DNA of 64,000 nucleotides from Hydrogenophaga sp. (GTDB taxonomy: Bacteria; Pseudomonadota; Gammaproteobacteria; Burkholderiales; Burkholderiaceae_C), in assembly GCF_011390835.1 (NCBI RefSeq), contig NZ_JAABRQ010000014.1, positions 1-64,000 on the forward strand, given 5' to 3'. The position numbers and the translations under genes were made by a program. The notes beneath the pieces are model-generated. The model had not been told where the DNA came from, searched no databases, and worked only from the letters and a program-made list of their open reading frames with translations. Every line of letters starts with the position of its first letter. Within the stretch, counting starts at the first letter, position 1. Below, piece after piece: positions 44,499 through 53,940 of the stretch.

Positions 44499-45676
44499 AC
44501 GCCCCGACACGCCGCACCGCCTGGATCAAATGGTTGCTGCTCGTCCTGCTGGTACTCGGCATCGCCCTGGGCGTGGCGCGGGCACTGCAAAAGCGCGCCG
44601 CGCAGGCCGCCGCAGCCAACGCGGCAGCTCAGGCCTTGCACACCGCCCCGGTGTTTCAGCTGCTGCCGCAGGACGTGATCACGGTACAGTCGCTGGCGCT
44701 GGACCAGACCGTGGCCTTCTCGGGCTCGTTGCGCGCGGTGCAGACCGCGATGATCAAGGCGCGTGTGGCTGGCGAACTGCAAGGGCTGAACAAGCGAGAA
44801 GGAGACACTGTGCGCGCAGGCGAGGTGGTCGCGCGCATCGACAGCACTGAAGCGCAGGCGCGGGTGCGTCAGGCCGAGCAGCAAGCCGCCGCGGCCCAGG
44901 CTCAGGTGGCAATTGCTCAGCGAGGTTTCGACAACAACCAGGCACTGGTCAAACAAGGCTTCATCTCAGCCACGGCGCTGGACACGGCCAGCGGCAACCT
45001 GGCCGCCGCGCAGGCCAACCACCAGGCGGCGCTGGCCGCGCTTGACATCGCCCGAAAATCGCTCGGCGACACGGTGCTGAAATCGCCTCTGGCCGGGGAG
45101 GTCGCGGCGCGAATGGTGCAGAACGGTGAGCGTGTGGGCGTGGATGCGCGGGTGCTGGAGGTAGTAGACCTCTCGGTATTCGAGATCGAAGCCGCACTGG
45201 CACCCGCCGATGCCGCTCGGGTGCAGACCGGGCAGGCAGCACGCCTGCTGGTGGAGGGCCTAAGCACGCCAGTGGAGGCCACCGTGGCGCGCATCAACCC
45301 CAGCGTACAGACGGGCAGCCGCAGCGTGCTGATCTACCTGCGCGTGCGAGCCGCAGCGGGCATGCGCCAGGGCCTGTTTGTGCAGGGCGCGATCGTGACC
45401 GGAAGCCTCAATGCGCCGGCGGTGCCGCTGTCTTCGGTGCGCAACGACAAGCCCCAGCCTTACATCCAGGTGTTGCGCGATGGCGCCATTGCCCATGTGC
45501 CGGTGCCGCTGACGCGCCAGGCGCAGCACGATGGCGAGCCCATGGTGGTGATCGACGGCGTGAGCGCCGCGCCTGTGGGTGCCATCGTGTTGCGGGTTCA
45601 AGCCGGCTTGATCCGCGAGGGCACAGCCGTCACCCTGCTCGACGCGAGCGCGGCGGCTGTGAAGCCCGCGAACTGA
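44495..45676 (+). CDS. RND efflux periplasmic adaptor (membrane fusion protein)
   Basis: The 393-residue protein has one N-terminal hydrophobic helix (about residues 10-28) and no lipobox. A biotinyl-lipoyl half-motif V-A-G-E-L-Q-G-L near residue 90, a coiled-coil hairpin rich in Ala/Gln near 120-185 and the second lipoyl half with L-K-S-P-L-A-G-E-V near 195 follow. It links the inner-membrane RND pump to an outer-membrane channel. It is coupled to tetR and 12 bases before the pump gene. Confidence 0.9.
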   Translation: MNAPTRRTAWIKWLLLVLLVLGIALGVARALQKRAAQAAAANAAAQALHTAPVFQLLPQDVITVQSLALDQTVAFSGSLRAVQTAMIKARVAGELQGLNKREGDTVRAGEVVARIDSTEAQARVRQAEQQAAAAQAQVAIAQRGFDNNQALVKQGFISATALDTASGNLAAAQANHQAALAALDIARKSLGDTVLKSPLAGEVAARMVQNGERVGVDARVLEVVDLSVFEIEAALAPADAARVQTGQAARLLVEGLSTPVEATVARINPSVQTGSRSVLIYLRVRAAAGMRQGLFVQGAIVTGSLNAPAVPLSSVRNDKPQPYIQVLRDGAIAHVPVPLTRQAQHDGEPMVVIDGVSAAPVGAIVLRVQAGLIREGTAVTLLDASAAAVKPAN

Positions 45677-45688
45677 GCGCCGCCCGCC

Positions 45689-48600
45689 ATGTGGTTCACC
45701 CAGATCTCATTGCGCAACCCGGTCTTCGCGACCATGGTCATGCTCGCGCTGATGGTGCTGGGCGTGTTCTCCTATCAGCGGCTGCAGATCGACCAGTTCC
45801 CCAATATCGATTTCCCGGTAGTCGTAGTCACCACCGAGTACCCCGGCGCCTCGCCCGAGATCATCGAGTCGGAGGTAACGAAAAAGGTGGAGGAAGCGGT
45901 CAACGCCATCGCAGGCGTGAGCTCGATCAGCTCGCGCAGCTACGAGGGCCGCTCGGTGGTGATCATCGAGTTCCAGCTTTACGTGGATGGGCGCAAGGCG
46001 GCCGAGGACGTACGTGAAAAAGTCGCCATCCTGCGTCCAGCGTTCCGCGACGAGGTTAACGAGCCGCGGGTCTTGCGTTTCGACCCGGCGAGCCGCTCAG
46101 TATGGTCGGTGGCTGTGTTGCCGACCGAAGTCGATGGCAATTCGCCCTCAGCGGCTGAACTCACCACTTGGGCTGAGCAGACGCTCAAGAAGCGGCTGGA
46201 AAACGTGCGCGGCGTCGGCTCCGTGACGCTGGTGGGTGGTACGCGGCGTTCGGTCAACATCGACCTCGACCCCAGGGCTATGGAAGCACTGGGCGTAAAC
46301 GCCGAGCAGATCGCCAACGCGGTGCGCACCGAAAACCAGGACCAGCCGGTCGGTACGCTCAAGACGGCCAACCGTGAGCGCGTTGTCCAAATGCTCTCCC
46401 GCCTGCAGAACCCGCAAGACTTCGGCGCCATCATCGTGGCGCGCCGCGGCGGCAGTCCGGTGCGGCTGGACCAAGTGGCGCAGGTGAGCGATGGCACCGA
46501 AGAGGTGGAGAACCTCGCGCTCTACAACGGCCAGCGCACGCTGCTGCTGCAGGTACAAAAGGCACAAGACGAAAACACGATTGCGGTGGTCGATGGGCTG
46601 AACGTTGCCCTCACCTCGTTGAAAGCCGACCTGCCTCCGGGCGTGAAGCTGGAGCCGATCGCTGACGGCTCGCGCCCCATTCGCGTCTCGGTGAACAACG
46701 TGCGCCAGACGCTGATCGAGGGTGCGGCGCTCACCGTGCTCATCGTTTTTCTGTTCCTGAACTCGTGGCGCTCCACCGTGATCACCGGCCTCACGCTACC
46801 GATCGCGCTGGTGGGCACGTTTTTTTTCATGAACCTGTTTGGCTTCACCATCAATATGATCACGCTGATGGCGCTCACGCTTTCGGTGGGTTTGCTGATC
46901 GATGACGCCATCGTGGTGCGCGAAAACATCGTGCGCCATGTGCAGATGGGCAAGACGCCGTACCAGGCGGCGATGGACGGCACGCAAGAAATTGGTCTGG
47001 CGGTGCTGGCGACCACTCTGTCGATCGTGGCGGTGTTCCTGCCCATCGGCTTCATGGGTGGCATCATCGGCAAGTTCTTCCACGAGTTCGGCATCACCAT
47101 GGTGGCGGCAGTGCTGATCTCCATGTTTGTCAGCTTCACGCTCGACCCGATGCTCTCCAGCATCTGGCACGACCCGGAAATTGAAAAGCAGGGAAAACAC
47201 ACCGCACCGGCCAGCCTGTACGACAAGACAATTGGCCGCGTCACCGGCTGGTTTGACCGCGTGCAGGACGACCTGTCCGACACTTACCAGAGCGCGCTAC
47301 GCTGGTCGCTCAGACACAAGCTGATCACCTTGCTGCTGGCGCTCGCCACCTTCGTCGGCAGCCTGTTTTTGGTGCCACTGTTGGGTACCGAATTTGTGCC
47401 CAAGGCCGATTTCTCGGAAACCTCGATCAGCTTCAACACCCCTGTGGGCTCGTCGCTGCAGGCTACCGAAGCAAAGGCGCGGCAGGTAGAAGAGGTGCTG
47501 CGCGAGTTCCCGGAGGTGCAGTACACGCTGACCACCATCAACACCGGCAACGCTCAGGGCAGCATGTACGCCAGTATCTATGTGCGCCTGACTGATCGCA
47601 AGAAACGCACGCTCAGCGTGGACGCGATGTCGGCCAAGCTGCGCGAGCGCCTTCGCAGCATCCCTGGCATTAGCGTGACCCATGTCGGCCTGCTCGACGC
47701 GGTGGGTGGCAACAAGCAGGTGGAATTTTCACTGCAAGGTGACGACCTGGCCGAATTGGAGCGCCTGACCAACCAGGTGATGGAGCGCATCCGCCCGATC
47801 GTGGGGCTGGTCGATCTGGACGCCAGCGTCAAGCCCGACAAGCCCACGGTGGACGTGCGGCTGCGGCGCGACATCGCGTCCGACGCCGGGCTCAACCCGG
47901 GCGCGGTGGCGAGCAACCTGCGCACCCTGGTAGCGGGGCAGACAGTGGGCAACTGGCGCGCGGCCGATGGCGAGAGCTACGATGTCAAGGTGCGGCTCGC
48001 GCCCGATCAGCGCGAGCGCACCAGCGATCTGGCGCAGCTGCCGCTGGTGGTGGGTGCCGCGCCCGACGGCTCGGCGCGGGTGGTTCGCCTCGCCCAGGTG
48101 GCCGAGGTGAGTGAAGGCACCGGGCCGAACCAGATCAACCGGCGCAACCTGAACCGCGAGGTGGCGATCAGCGCCAACGTGTTCGGCCGCTCCGCTGGCG
48201 AGGTCTCGGCAGCCATCCGGCAATCGCTCGACACCATGAGCTTCCCGCCCGGTTACCGCTACGAGTTCAGCGGCTCCACCAAGAACATGGCCGAGTCATT
48301 CGGCTACGCGCTCTCGGCGCTGGCGCTGGCCGTGATATTCATCTACATGATCCTGGCCAGCCAGTTCCAGAGCTTCCTGCAGCCACTCGCGCTCATGACC
48401 GCGCTGCCACTCACACTGATCGGCGTGGCCCTGGCGCTGCTGATGTTTGGTTCGACCATGAGCATGTTCTCGGTGATCGGCATCGTGCTGCTGATGGGGC
48501 TGGTGACCAAGAATGCGATTTTGCTGGTGGACTTTGCGATCCGCGCCCGCAACGGCCTGGATGGCGCTGCGCCACTCGACCGCGAAAGCGCGCTGCTGCT

Positions 48601-48883
48601 GGCGGCACGGGTACGGCTGAGACCCATTCTGATGACCACGCTGGCCATGGTGTTCGGCATGGTGCCGCTGGCCTTCGCCATCACCGAGGGCTCGGAACAG
48701 CGCGCTCCAATGGGCCAGGCGGTGATTGGCGGGGTGATCACCTCGTCGGTGCTGACGCTGGTGGTGGTGCCGGTGGTCTACTGCTACATGGACGACCTGG
48801 CCCATTGGTTGCGGCGGCTGTTCGGCGCCCGCCCGGCAAATCCCAGCCCGGCTGTCAGCGGTTCGGCGGGTGGTGCTCGCTAA
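45689..48883 (+). CDS. RND (HAE1-type) efflux pump
   Basis: The 1064-residue protein is a full-length RND transporter with 12 membrane helices and two large periplasmic loops. It opens N-P-V-F-A-T-M-V-M-L-A, has D-Q-F-P-N-I-D-F-P near residue 33, the proton-relay region G-L-L-I-D-D-A-I-V-V-R-E-N near 400, where the paired Asp are the key residues, and G-L-V-T-K-N-A-I-L-L-V-D near 930. It should export hydrophobic drugs, solvents or other amphiphiles with the adaptor. No dedicated outer-membrane gene follows directly; a TolC-family gene is 1.1 kb downstream. Confidence 0.93.
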   Translation: MWFTQISLRNPVFATMVMLALMVLGVFSYQRLQIDQFPNIDFPVVVVTTEYPGASPEIIESEVTKKVEEAVNAIAGVSSISSRSYEGRSVVIIEFQLYVDGRKAAEDVREKVAILRPAFRDEVNEPRVLRFDPASRSVWSVAVLPTEVDGNSPSAAELTTWAEQTLKKRLENVRGVGSVTLVGGTRRSVNIDLDPRAMEALGVNAEQIANAVRTENQDQPVGTLKTANRERVVQMLSRLQNPQDFGAIIVARRGGSPVRLDQVAQVSDGTEEVENLALYNGQRTLLLQVQKAQDENTIAVVDGLNVALTSLKADLPPGVKLEPIADGSRPIRVSVNNVRQTLIEGAALTVLIVFLFLNSWRSTVITGLTLPIALVGTFFFMNLFGFTINMITLMALTLSVGLLIDDAIVVRENIVRHVQMGKTPYQAAMDGTQEIGLAVLATTLSIVAVFLPIGFMGGIIGKFFHEFGITMVAAVLISMFVSFTLDPMLSSIWHDPEIEKQGKHTAPASLYDKTIGRVTGWFDRVQDDLSDTYQSALRWSLRHKLITLLLALATFVGSLFLVPLLGTEFVPKADFSETSISFNTPVGSSLQATEAKARQVEEVLREFPEVQYTLTTINTGNAQGSMYASIYVRLTDRKKRTLSVDAMSAKLRERLRSIPGISVTHVGLLDAVGGNKQVEFSLQGDDLAELERLTNQVMERIRPIVGLVDLDASVKPDKPTVDVRLRRDIASDAGLNPGAVASNLRTLVAGQTVGNWRAADGESYDVKVRLAPDQRERTSDLAQLPLVVGAAPDGSARVVRLAQVAEVSEGTGPNQINRRNLNREVAISANVFGRSAGEVSAAIRQSLDTMSFPPGYRYEFSGSTKNMAESFGYALSALALAVIFIYMILASQFQSFLQPLALMTALPLTLIGVALALLMFGSTMSMFSVIGIVLLMGLVTKNAILLVDFAIRARNGLDGAAPLDRESALLLAARVRLRPILMTTLAMVFGMVPLAFAITEGSEQRAPMGQAVIGGVITSSVLTLVVVPVVYCYMDDLAHWLRRLFGARPANPSPAVSGSAGGAR

Positions 48884-48925
48884 AATGGGTCAACCTGGTT
48901 TAAGATACCCCCTGGAGTATTAAAG

Positions 48926-49630
48926 ATGACATCCCCCACCCCAGTCGTGCCCGACGCCTTCGAGCAGGCGCGCTTCAATATGATCGAGCAGCAAATCCGC
49001 CCCTGGGAGGTGCTGGATGCCCGGGTGCTCACGCTGCTGGGCACCGTACGGCGGGAAGACTTCGTGCCGCCCGCGCACCGCGCCCTGGCGTTTGCCGACA
49101 TGGAGCTGCCGCTGTCCCAGCCCGCCGTGGAAGGCCAAGTGATGCTGCCGCCTCGTGTCGAAGCCCGCTTACTGCAAGACCTGAACATTCAGCCGGGCGA
49201 CAAGGTGCTGGAAGTGGGTGCCGGCAGCGGCTACATGGCGGCTCTGCTCGCCCACATGGCGCAGCGTGTGGTCTCGGTGGAGATTGATGAGGCGCTGGCG
49301 CGCACCGCCCGCGCCAACCTGCAACGAGCCGGCATTACCAACGCTGACGTGCGCGTGGCCGATGCCACGGCGCAGAATTTTGCCGCCTGTGCCAATGAAG
49401 CACCGTGGGACGTGATTTTGCTCAGTGGCTCGGTGGCTGAGATCCCCCCTGCCCTGCTGGCGCTGCTCGCGCCCGACGGCCGACTCGCCGCCATCACGGG
49501 CCATGAGCCGGTGATGCGTGCCACCATCGTTACCCGCACAGGCGAAGCCTCGTTCACCACCGCCCAACCGTGGGACACCACGGCGCCGCGGCTGCGCCAC
49601 TTCCCCGAGCCGTCGCGCTTTCACTTCTGA
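48926..49630 (+). CDS. Protein-L-isoaspartate methyltransferase family protein
   Basis: The 234-residue protein has the PCMT fold. It begins A-R-F-N-M-I-E-Q-Q-I-R-P-W and holds the SAM-binding motif V-L-E-V-G-A-G-S-G-Y-M-A near residue 93, where PCMT has E-I-G-T-G-S-G-Y, and E-I-D-E near 117. The R-E-D-F-V-P-P segment near 45 matches the family. It repairs isoaspartyl residues in classical members; this tolC-linked branch is less studied. It lies 22 bases before the rhodanese gene. Confidence 0.85.
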   Translation: MTSPTPVVPDAFEQARFNMIEQQIRPWEVLDARVLTLLGTVRREDFVPPAHRALAFADMELPLSQPAVEGQVMLPPRVEARLLQDLNIQPGDKVLEVGAGSGYMAALLAHMAQRVVSVEIDEALARTARANLQRAGITNADVRVADATAQNFAACANEAPWDVILLSGSVAEIPPALLALLAPDGRLAAITGHEPVMRATIVTRTGEASFTTAQPWDTTAPRLRHFPEPSRFHF

Positions 49631-49651
49631 CACTGTACAACCTGCACCACA

Positions 49652-49999
49652 ATGCAATCTATCCACCCCGCCCAGCTCGACGAGTGGCTTGAACAGGCCC
49701 GCCAGGCCGCACCCGGCAAAGCACCAGTGGTGCTGGACGTGCGTGAGCCCTGGGAGCTGCAGACCGCCTCGGTAAAACCTGACGGCTTCGAGCTGCTCGC
49801 CATGCCCATGCGCAGCGTGCCGGCTCGCTACCTCGAGCTCGACCGGCACCAGCCCATCGCCTGCCTGTGTCATCACGGCGCACGCAGCGCGCAGGTGGTG
49901 CACTTTCTCATGAACCAGGGGTTTGACCAGGTGGTCAACATCCACGGCGGCATCAACGCCTGGTCGCACGAACGCGATACGACCGTGCCGCGCTATTGA
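49652..49999 (+). CDS. Rhodanese-domain protein
   Basis: The 115-residue single-domain protein has V-V-L-D-V-R-E-P-W-E near residue 30 and the active loop C-H-H-G-A-R-S near residue 73, whose Cys carries the persulfide. It would transfer sulfur between thiols or thiosulfate. It is between the PCMT-like gene and tolC in a conserved betaproteobacterial order. The loop length is that of the thiosulfate sulfurtransferase group. Confidence 0.9.
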   Translation: MQSIHPAQLDEWLEQARQAAPGKAPVVLDVREPWELQTASVKPDGFELLAMPMRSVPARYLELDRHQPIACLCHHGARSAQVVHFLMNQGFDQVVNIHGGINAWSHERDTTVPRY

Positions 50000-50030
50000 G
50001 GCCCTGAAGAAGCCGCTCCAAGGAAAGCCC

Positions 50031-51392
50031 ATGAAACACCTCCACCCATCCATTGGCCAAGCCCGTTTACGCGGTCACGCCCTGAGCCGGCTGACCGCTG
50101 GCATCTGCCTGGCGCTGGGGGTCGGCGCGGTCCACGCACAAAGCCTGGTGGAACTGTACGAAGCAGCGCGCGGCTTCGACGCCACCTACCTGTCGGCCCG
50201 CTCCCAGTTCGACGCCAGCGTGGCCCGCGCCGAACAGGCCCGCGCCGGCCTGCTGCCGCAGGTGGGGCTGGGCGCAGGCGCCAGCTGGACCAATCGCGAC
50301 AGCTCGGTGGCTGCGCTCGACGGTACCAGCAACAGCCAGAACGTCACGCTTTCGGCCAGCCAGCCCCTGTACCGCCCGGCCAACAAGATCATCAACGACC
50401 AGGGGCAACGCTCGGTGGAAGTGGCCAAGGTGCAGCTGCAGGCGGCTGAACAAGACCTGATCGTGCGCACTACGCAGGCGTATTTCGACGTGCTCGCTGC
50501 CGAAGACACGCTCACCTTTGTCAAGGCACAAAAAACCGCGGTGTCCGAACAACTGGCCGCCGCCAAACGCAATTTTGAGGTCGGCACGAGCACCATCACA
50601 GACTCGCGCGAGGCGCAGGCTCGCTTCGACCTCACCACGGCGCAAGAGATCGCCGCCGAAAACGATCTTCGCGTAAAAAAGCTGGCCCTTGATCAGCTGG
50701 TTGGCCAGAACGGCACTGCCCCCAAGCCTCTGGTGGCACCCGTCCAATTGCCACCGCTCTCACCCGCTGATCCGCAGGCGTGGGTCAGCCAGTCGGAAAT
50801 ACTCAGCCCCAATGTGTTGCAGGCGCAAAAGGGCCTGGAGATCGCGCAGCTCGAAACCCAGAAAGCCGAAGCGGGACACCTGCCCACACTGGACTTGGTG
50901 GGGCAGTACCAGATCGCTCGCGGGCCTTCAGGTTTCACCACGATCCCAGGCAACGTCCGCAACAACAACGCCACCGTCGGCCTGCAGTTCAACATGCCGC
51001 TGTTCGCCGGCTACGCCATCCAGAACCGAGTCAAGGAAACCCTGTCGCTGGAAGAAAAAGCCCGCGCCGACCTCGAAGCTGCCAAGCGCGCCGTAGCCCA
51101 GGCTACCCGCACTGCCTATTTCGGCGTGCTCTCAGGTCAAAGCCAGGTCAAAGCCCTTGAAGCTGCGGAGGCCTCCAGCCAGAGCGCTCTCGATGCCAAC
51201 AAGCTCGGCTACCAAGTGGGCGTGCGAATCAACATTGACGTGCTCAACGCCCAGAGTCAGCTGTTCCAGACCAAACGCGATCTGGCCTTGGCACGCTACA
51301 ACGTGCTGATCGGTGAGCTGAGGCTGCGGCAGGCGAGTGGACAGCTCACGGCTGACGACTTGCTCCCGGTGAATGCGCTGCTGGCACGTTAG
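50031..51392 (+). CDS. tolC: TolC-family outer-membrane channel
   Basis: The 453-residue protein has a signal peptide (about residues 1-36, ending V-H-A-Q) and two outer-membrane-efflux repeats. It opens S-L-V-E-L-Y-E-A-A-R, a TolC start. The repeats include Y-F-D-V-L-A-A-E-D near residue 148 and A-Y-F-G-V-L-S-G near 362, in long helical segments. It forms a trimeric channel used by type I secretion and RND pumps. With the pump 1.1 kb upstream, it may be its partner. The start is preceded by AAGGAAAG. Confidence 0.9.
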   Translation: MKHLHPSIGQARLRGHALSRLTAGICLALGVGAVHAQSLVELYEAARGFDATYLSARSQFDASVARAEQARAGLLPQVGLGAGASWTNRDSSVAALDGTSNSQNVTLSASQPLYRPANKIINDQGQRSVEVAKVQLQAAEQDLIVRTTQAYFDVLAAEDTLTFVKAQKTAVSEQLAAAKRNFEVGTSTITDSREAQARFDLTTAQEIAAENDLRVKKLALDQLVGQNGTAPKPLVAPVQLPPLSPADPQAWVSQSEILSPNVLQAQKGLEIAQLETQKAEAGHLPTLDLVGQYQIARGPSGFTTIPGNVRNNNATVGLQFNMPLFAGYAIQNRVKETLSLEEKARADLEAAKRAVAQATRTAYFGVLSGQSQVKALEAAEASSQSALDANKLGYQVGVRINIDVLNAQSQLFQTKRDLALARYNVLIGELRLRQASGQLTADDLLPVNALLAR

Positions 51393-51405
51393 GGCTTTCT
51401 GAAGA

Positions 51406-52509
51406 ATGGGCCTTCTGAAATGGAAACTGGTCCGCGAGATCAACCGCATCAGGCAACAGCTGCGCGGCATCCCTGAGTTTTTCAGTGAGCCGGCTCAACG
51501 AAGGCAGCACGATGCGCAGCGCTCGGTGTTGCTGGAGCCCCAGCACGGCGATGTGGCGAAGAGAAAGAAGATTGCCCTGTTGCTTGTGTACCAACCCCAA
51601 GGGGTAGCAGACTCCACGCGGTGGACCTGCGAACACCTGGTGGCCAAAGGCTACTCGCCGCTCATCATCAGCAACGCCCCACTTTCTGCAGCTGACCGTC
51701 AAATGCTCGCGCCCTGGGTCTGGCGCATGGCCGAACGTCCCAATTTTGGCTATGACTTTGGTGGCTACCGAGACGGCATCTGGCTTCTACAGCAGTGGCA
51801 GATCGCCCCCGAGACACTGATCGTGCTCAACGACAGCATATGGTTTCCATTGACTGGCAACGAAACGCTCATCGATTGCATGGAAGGCAGTTCAGCAGAC
51901 TTTGTCGGGGCGCTGCAGCTCGATCCTCTTCGCCAGGTTGAGGGTATCCCACGTAAAAAGCGCCCCTTCTTCGGATCTTTTTTCTTGATGTTCAAGCGCA
52001 ATGCCTGGGAGCACTCGGCTTTCCGGATGTTCTGGAGTGGATACGAGAACACCAGCAACAAATACAAGACCATCCGACGGGGAGAGCGGGGTCTATCGCA
52101 TGCGTTGATGGACGCTGGCGTTTCATACGAGGCCATTTACACGCGATCGGGACTGGATGCCTACCTTGGCCGACAATCCAACCATGCTTTGGTGCGGGTC
52201 TTGCAACAGTTAGTGACGATTGATGAGCGCCTGGAGACCCAGATCGCCGATGCGGTCATTCAGTTCGATTCCTCGCCAGAGTGGCGCAATAGAGCACTGG
52301 AACTCGCCATGGCCGCCACGGAAAAACAGAATATCCTCGCTACGGCGCCCATCGCCTCGCTCAGCGTCTTTGCTGTGCCATATCTCAAGAAATCCCGTGA
52401 CTGGAACAACCTTAAGGCTTTGTACAAGGTGCGGGATGCCATGCTGGAAGGCAGCCTGCCGATCGCTCACGCATCCATCATGAATGACTTGAATGCGCTG
52501 CTGGACTGA
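51406..52509 (+). CDS. Rhamnan synthesis protein F (RgpF)-type protein
   Basis: The 367-residue protein has V-Y-Q-P-Q-G-V-A near residue 60, N-F-G-Y-D-F-G-G-Y-R-D-G near 112, and L-N-D-S-I-W-F-P near 145, the hallmarks of the RgpF family found in rhamnan and O-antigen synthesis. It probably acts as a glycosyltransferase on surface polysaccharide. It begins 14 bases after tolC and is the first of the envelope-sugar genes. The 162 bases after it (52510-52671) hold nothing recognised. Confidence 0.8.
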   Translation: MGLLKWKLVREINRIRQQLRGIPEFFSEPAQRRQHDAQRSVLLEPQHGDVAKRKKIALLLVYQPQGVADSTRWTCEHLVAKGYSPLIISNAPLSAADRQMLAPWVWRMAERPNFGYDFGGYRDGIWLLQQWQIAPETLIVLNDSIWFPLTGNETLIDCMEGSSADFVGALQLDPLRQVEGIPRKKRPFFGSFFLMFKRNAWEHSAFRMFWSGYENTSNKYKTIRRGERGLSHALMDAGVSYEAIYTRSGLDAYLGRQSNHALVRVLQQLVTIDERLETQIADAVIQFDSSPEWRNRALELAMAATEKQNILATAPIASLSVFAVPYLKKSRDWNNLKALYKVRDAMLEGSLPIAHASIMNDLNALLD

Positions 52510-52671
52510 GCGAGTTGCAGCAACCATGGCTCCGCAAAAATCGACCCGCAGGCAACTTGCAATGGCTCCGTCTGCGCCATCCGAACACGTGCTCTGTGTC
52601 TGCTTCCCTCGCCAGACCTGATCCAGAGTTCGCCCGATCTTGGGTGACACCTGTATTTCCCCTAGCCTCCA

Positions 52672-53940
52672 ATGCTGTCCTCTGCATCTAACCCCAGCGC
52701 CTGGCCTCAGTGGCGAAACTTCACCGATCAGTGGTGTGGTTGGGCCGTGGTGGCCATGGTCTTTGCGGCGCCAATTTCTCGGTCACTCTTCATCGTGACG
52801 GGCTTGCTGTTTGCGCTCGGCTGGATGGTACAAGGCCAATTCCAGACGAAGGCGGCGCTCTTGGCCAAGCAGCCAGTCACAGCACCTTTGCTGCTTCTTG
52901 CTGGCATAGTTGTTTGCTGGTCTGTCTTCAGTCCTGCGCCATGGGACGCCATTTTGACCAGCCTGAAGGTCTACTCCAAGTTACTGTTGGTTCTGATGAT
53001 TCTGTTCACATTGACTGAGGAACGCTGGCGAAACCGTGCGTGGTGGGCATTTGGAATCTCGATGAGCATCGTGGTGGCGTCGACCTATGCCAATGTGCTG
53101 CTTGATCTGCCATGGTCGAAGACACAAAACCAAGGGCTGGGTCAGGATCACAGTGTGTTCATTGAACATGTGTCACAAAGCGTGATGACCGCTGTGGCTG
53201 TCGCTTGGATACTCCAACATGCCACCACCTGCAAAACCTGGGCTGGCCGTTTTGCTTGGGGTAGCGCCGCCGTCTTGGCGTTTTGCAGCGTGCTGTTCCT
53301 GCTTGCAGGTCGCTCCGGTCTGGTGGCCATGGCTCTGGTCACAGTGGTGTTCATTGCCTTGGCCACACCCAAGTCTAAGCGTCTGCCAGTGACCCTGGCC
53401 GCTGGTCTGATCGGCCTTGCCGCCATGGTTTCCAGCCCCTTGATTAAAGACCGTATCCTTCTCGGATACCACGAGGTGATCAACTACCAGCCCTTTGAAT
53501 TGACTTCACTGGGTGCACGCATCGATATGTGGCGCTTTGCCCTGGATCGAACACTGGACCAGCCCTTGTTGGGCAGCGGCATCGGCACCTACCACCAACA
53601 GGCAGCGAAGCACTTTGGGCACTGCACCTGGGTTTGCGACCATCCGCACAACCAGTACCTCTTCTTCGGTATGGAACTTGGCTTGCCTGGTTTGCTGGCG
53701 TTCGTTTGGCTGCTGTGGCGCATCGGTGCGGTCGCACACGCATCGCCCTTCCCCGAACGAGCAACGCTCTTCGCTTTCTTGCTGATTCTTGTGGTGGACA
53801 GCCTGATCAATGTGCCGTTTTGGTGGCGCGGACAGAGCTATTTCACCTACTCAATGCTCGGCCTTTTGCTCGCCAGCAATTCGCTGGAAAAGTCGACCGA
53901 CAAGGGGCAAAGGCTCAAGGCTTGTGAGCCACCAGCTTGA
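52672..53940 (+). CDS. O-antigen ligase-like membrane protein (WaaL/Wzy_C family)
   Basis: The 422-residue protein has about ten hydrophobic segments and a periplasmic loop with G-S-G-I-G-T-Y-H-Q-Q near residue 300 and H-P-H-N-Q-Y-L near 325, where the family's catalytic His and Arg region lies. Wzy_C proteins join O-antigen or other glycans to lipid A-core or to protein. The neighbouring waaA and nonulosonate genes support a lipopolysaccharide role. Its 3' end overlaps the convergent methyltransferase gene by 26 bases. Confidence 0.83.
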   Translation: MLSSASNPSAWPQWRNFTDQWCGWAVVAMVFAAPISRSLFIVTGLLFALGWMVQGQFQTKAALLAKQPVTAPLLLLAGIVVCWSVFSPAPWDAILTSLKVYSKLLLVLMILFTLTEERWRNRAWWAFGISMSIVVASTYANVLLDLPWSKTQNQGLGQDHSVFIEHVSQSVMTAVAVAWILQHATTCKTWAGRFAWGSAAVLAFCSVLFLLAGRSGLVAMALVTVVFIALATPKSKRLPVTLAAGLIGLAAMVSSPLIKDRILLGYHEVINYQPFELTSLGARIDMWRFALDRTLDQPLLGSGIGTYHQQAAKHFGHCTWVCDHPHNQYLFFGMELGLPGLLAFVWLLWRIGAVAHASPFPERATLFAFLLILVVDSLINVPFWWRGQSYFTYSMLGLLLASNSLEKSTDKGQRLKACEPPA

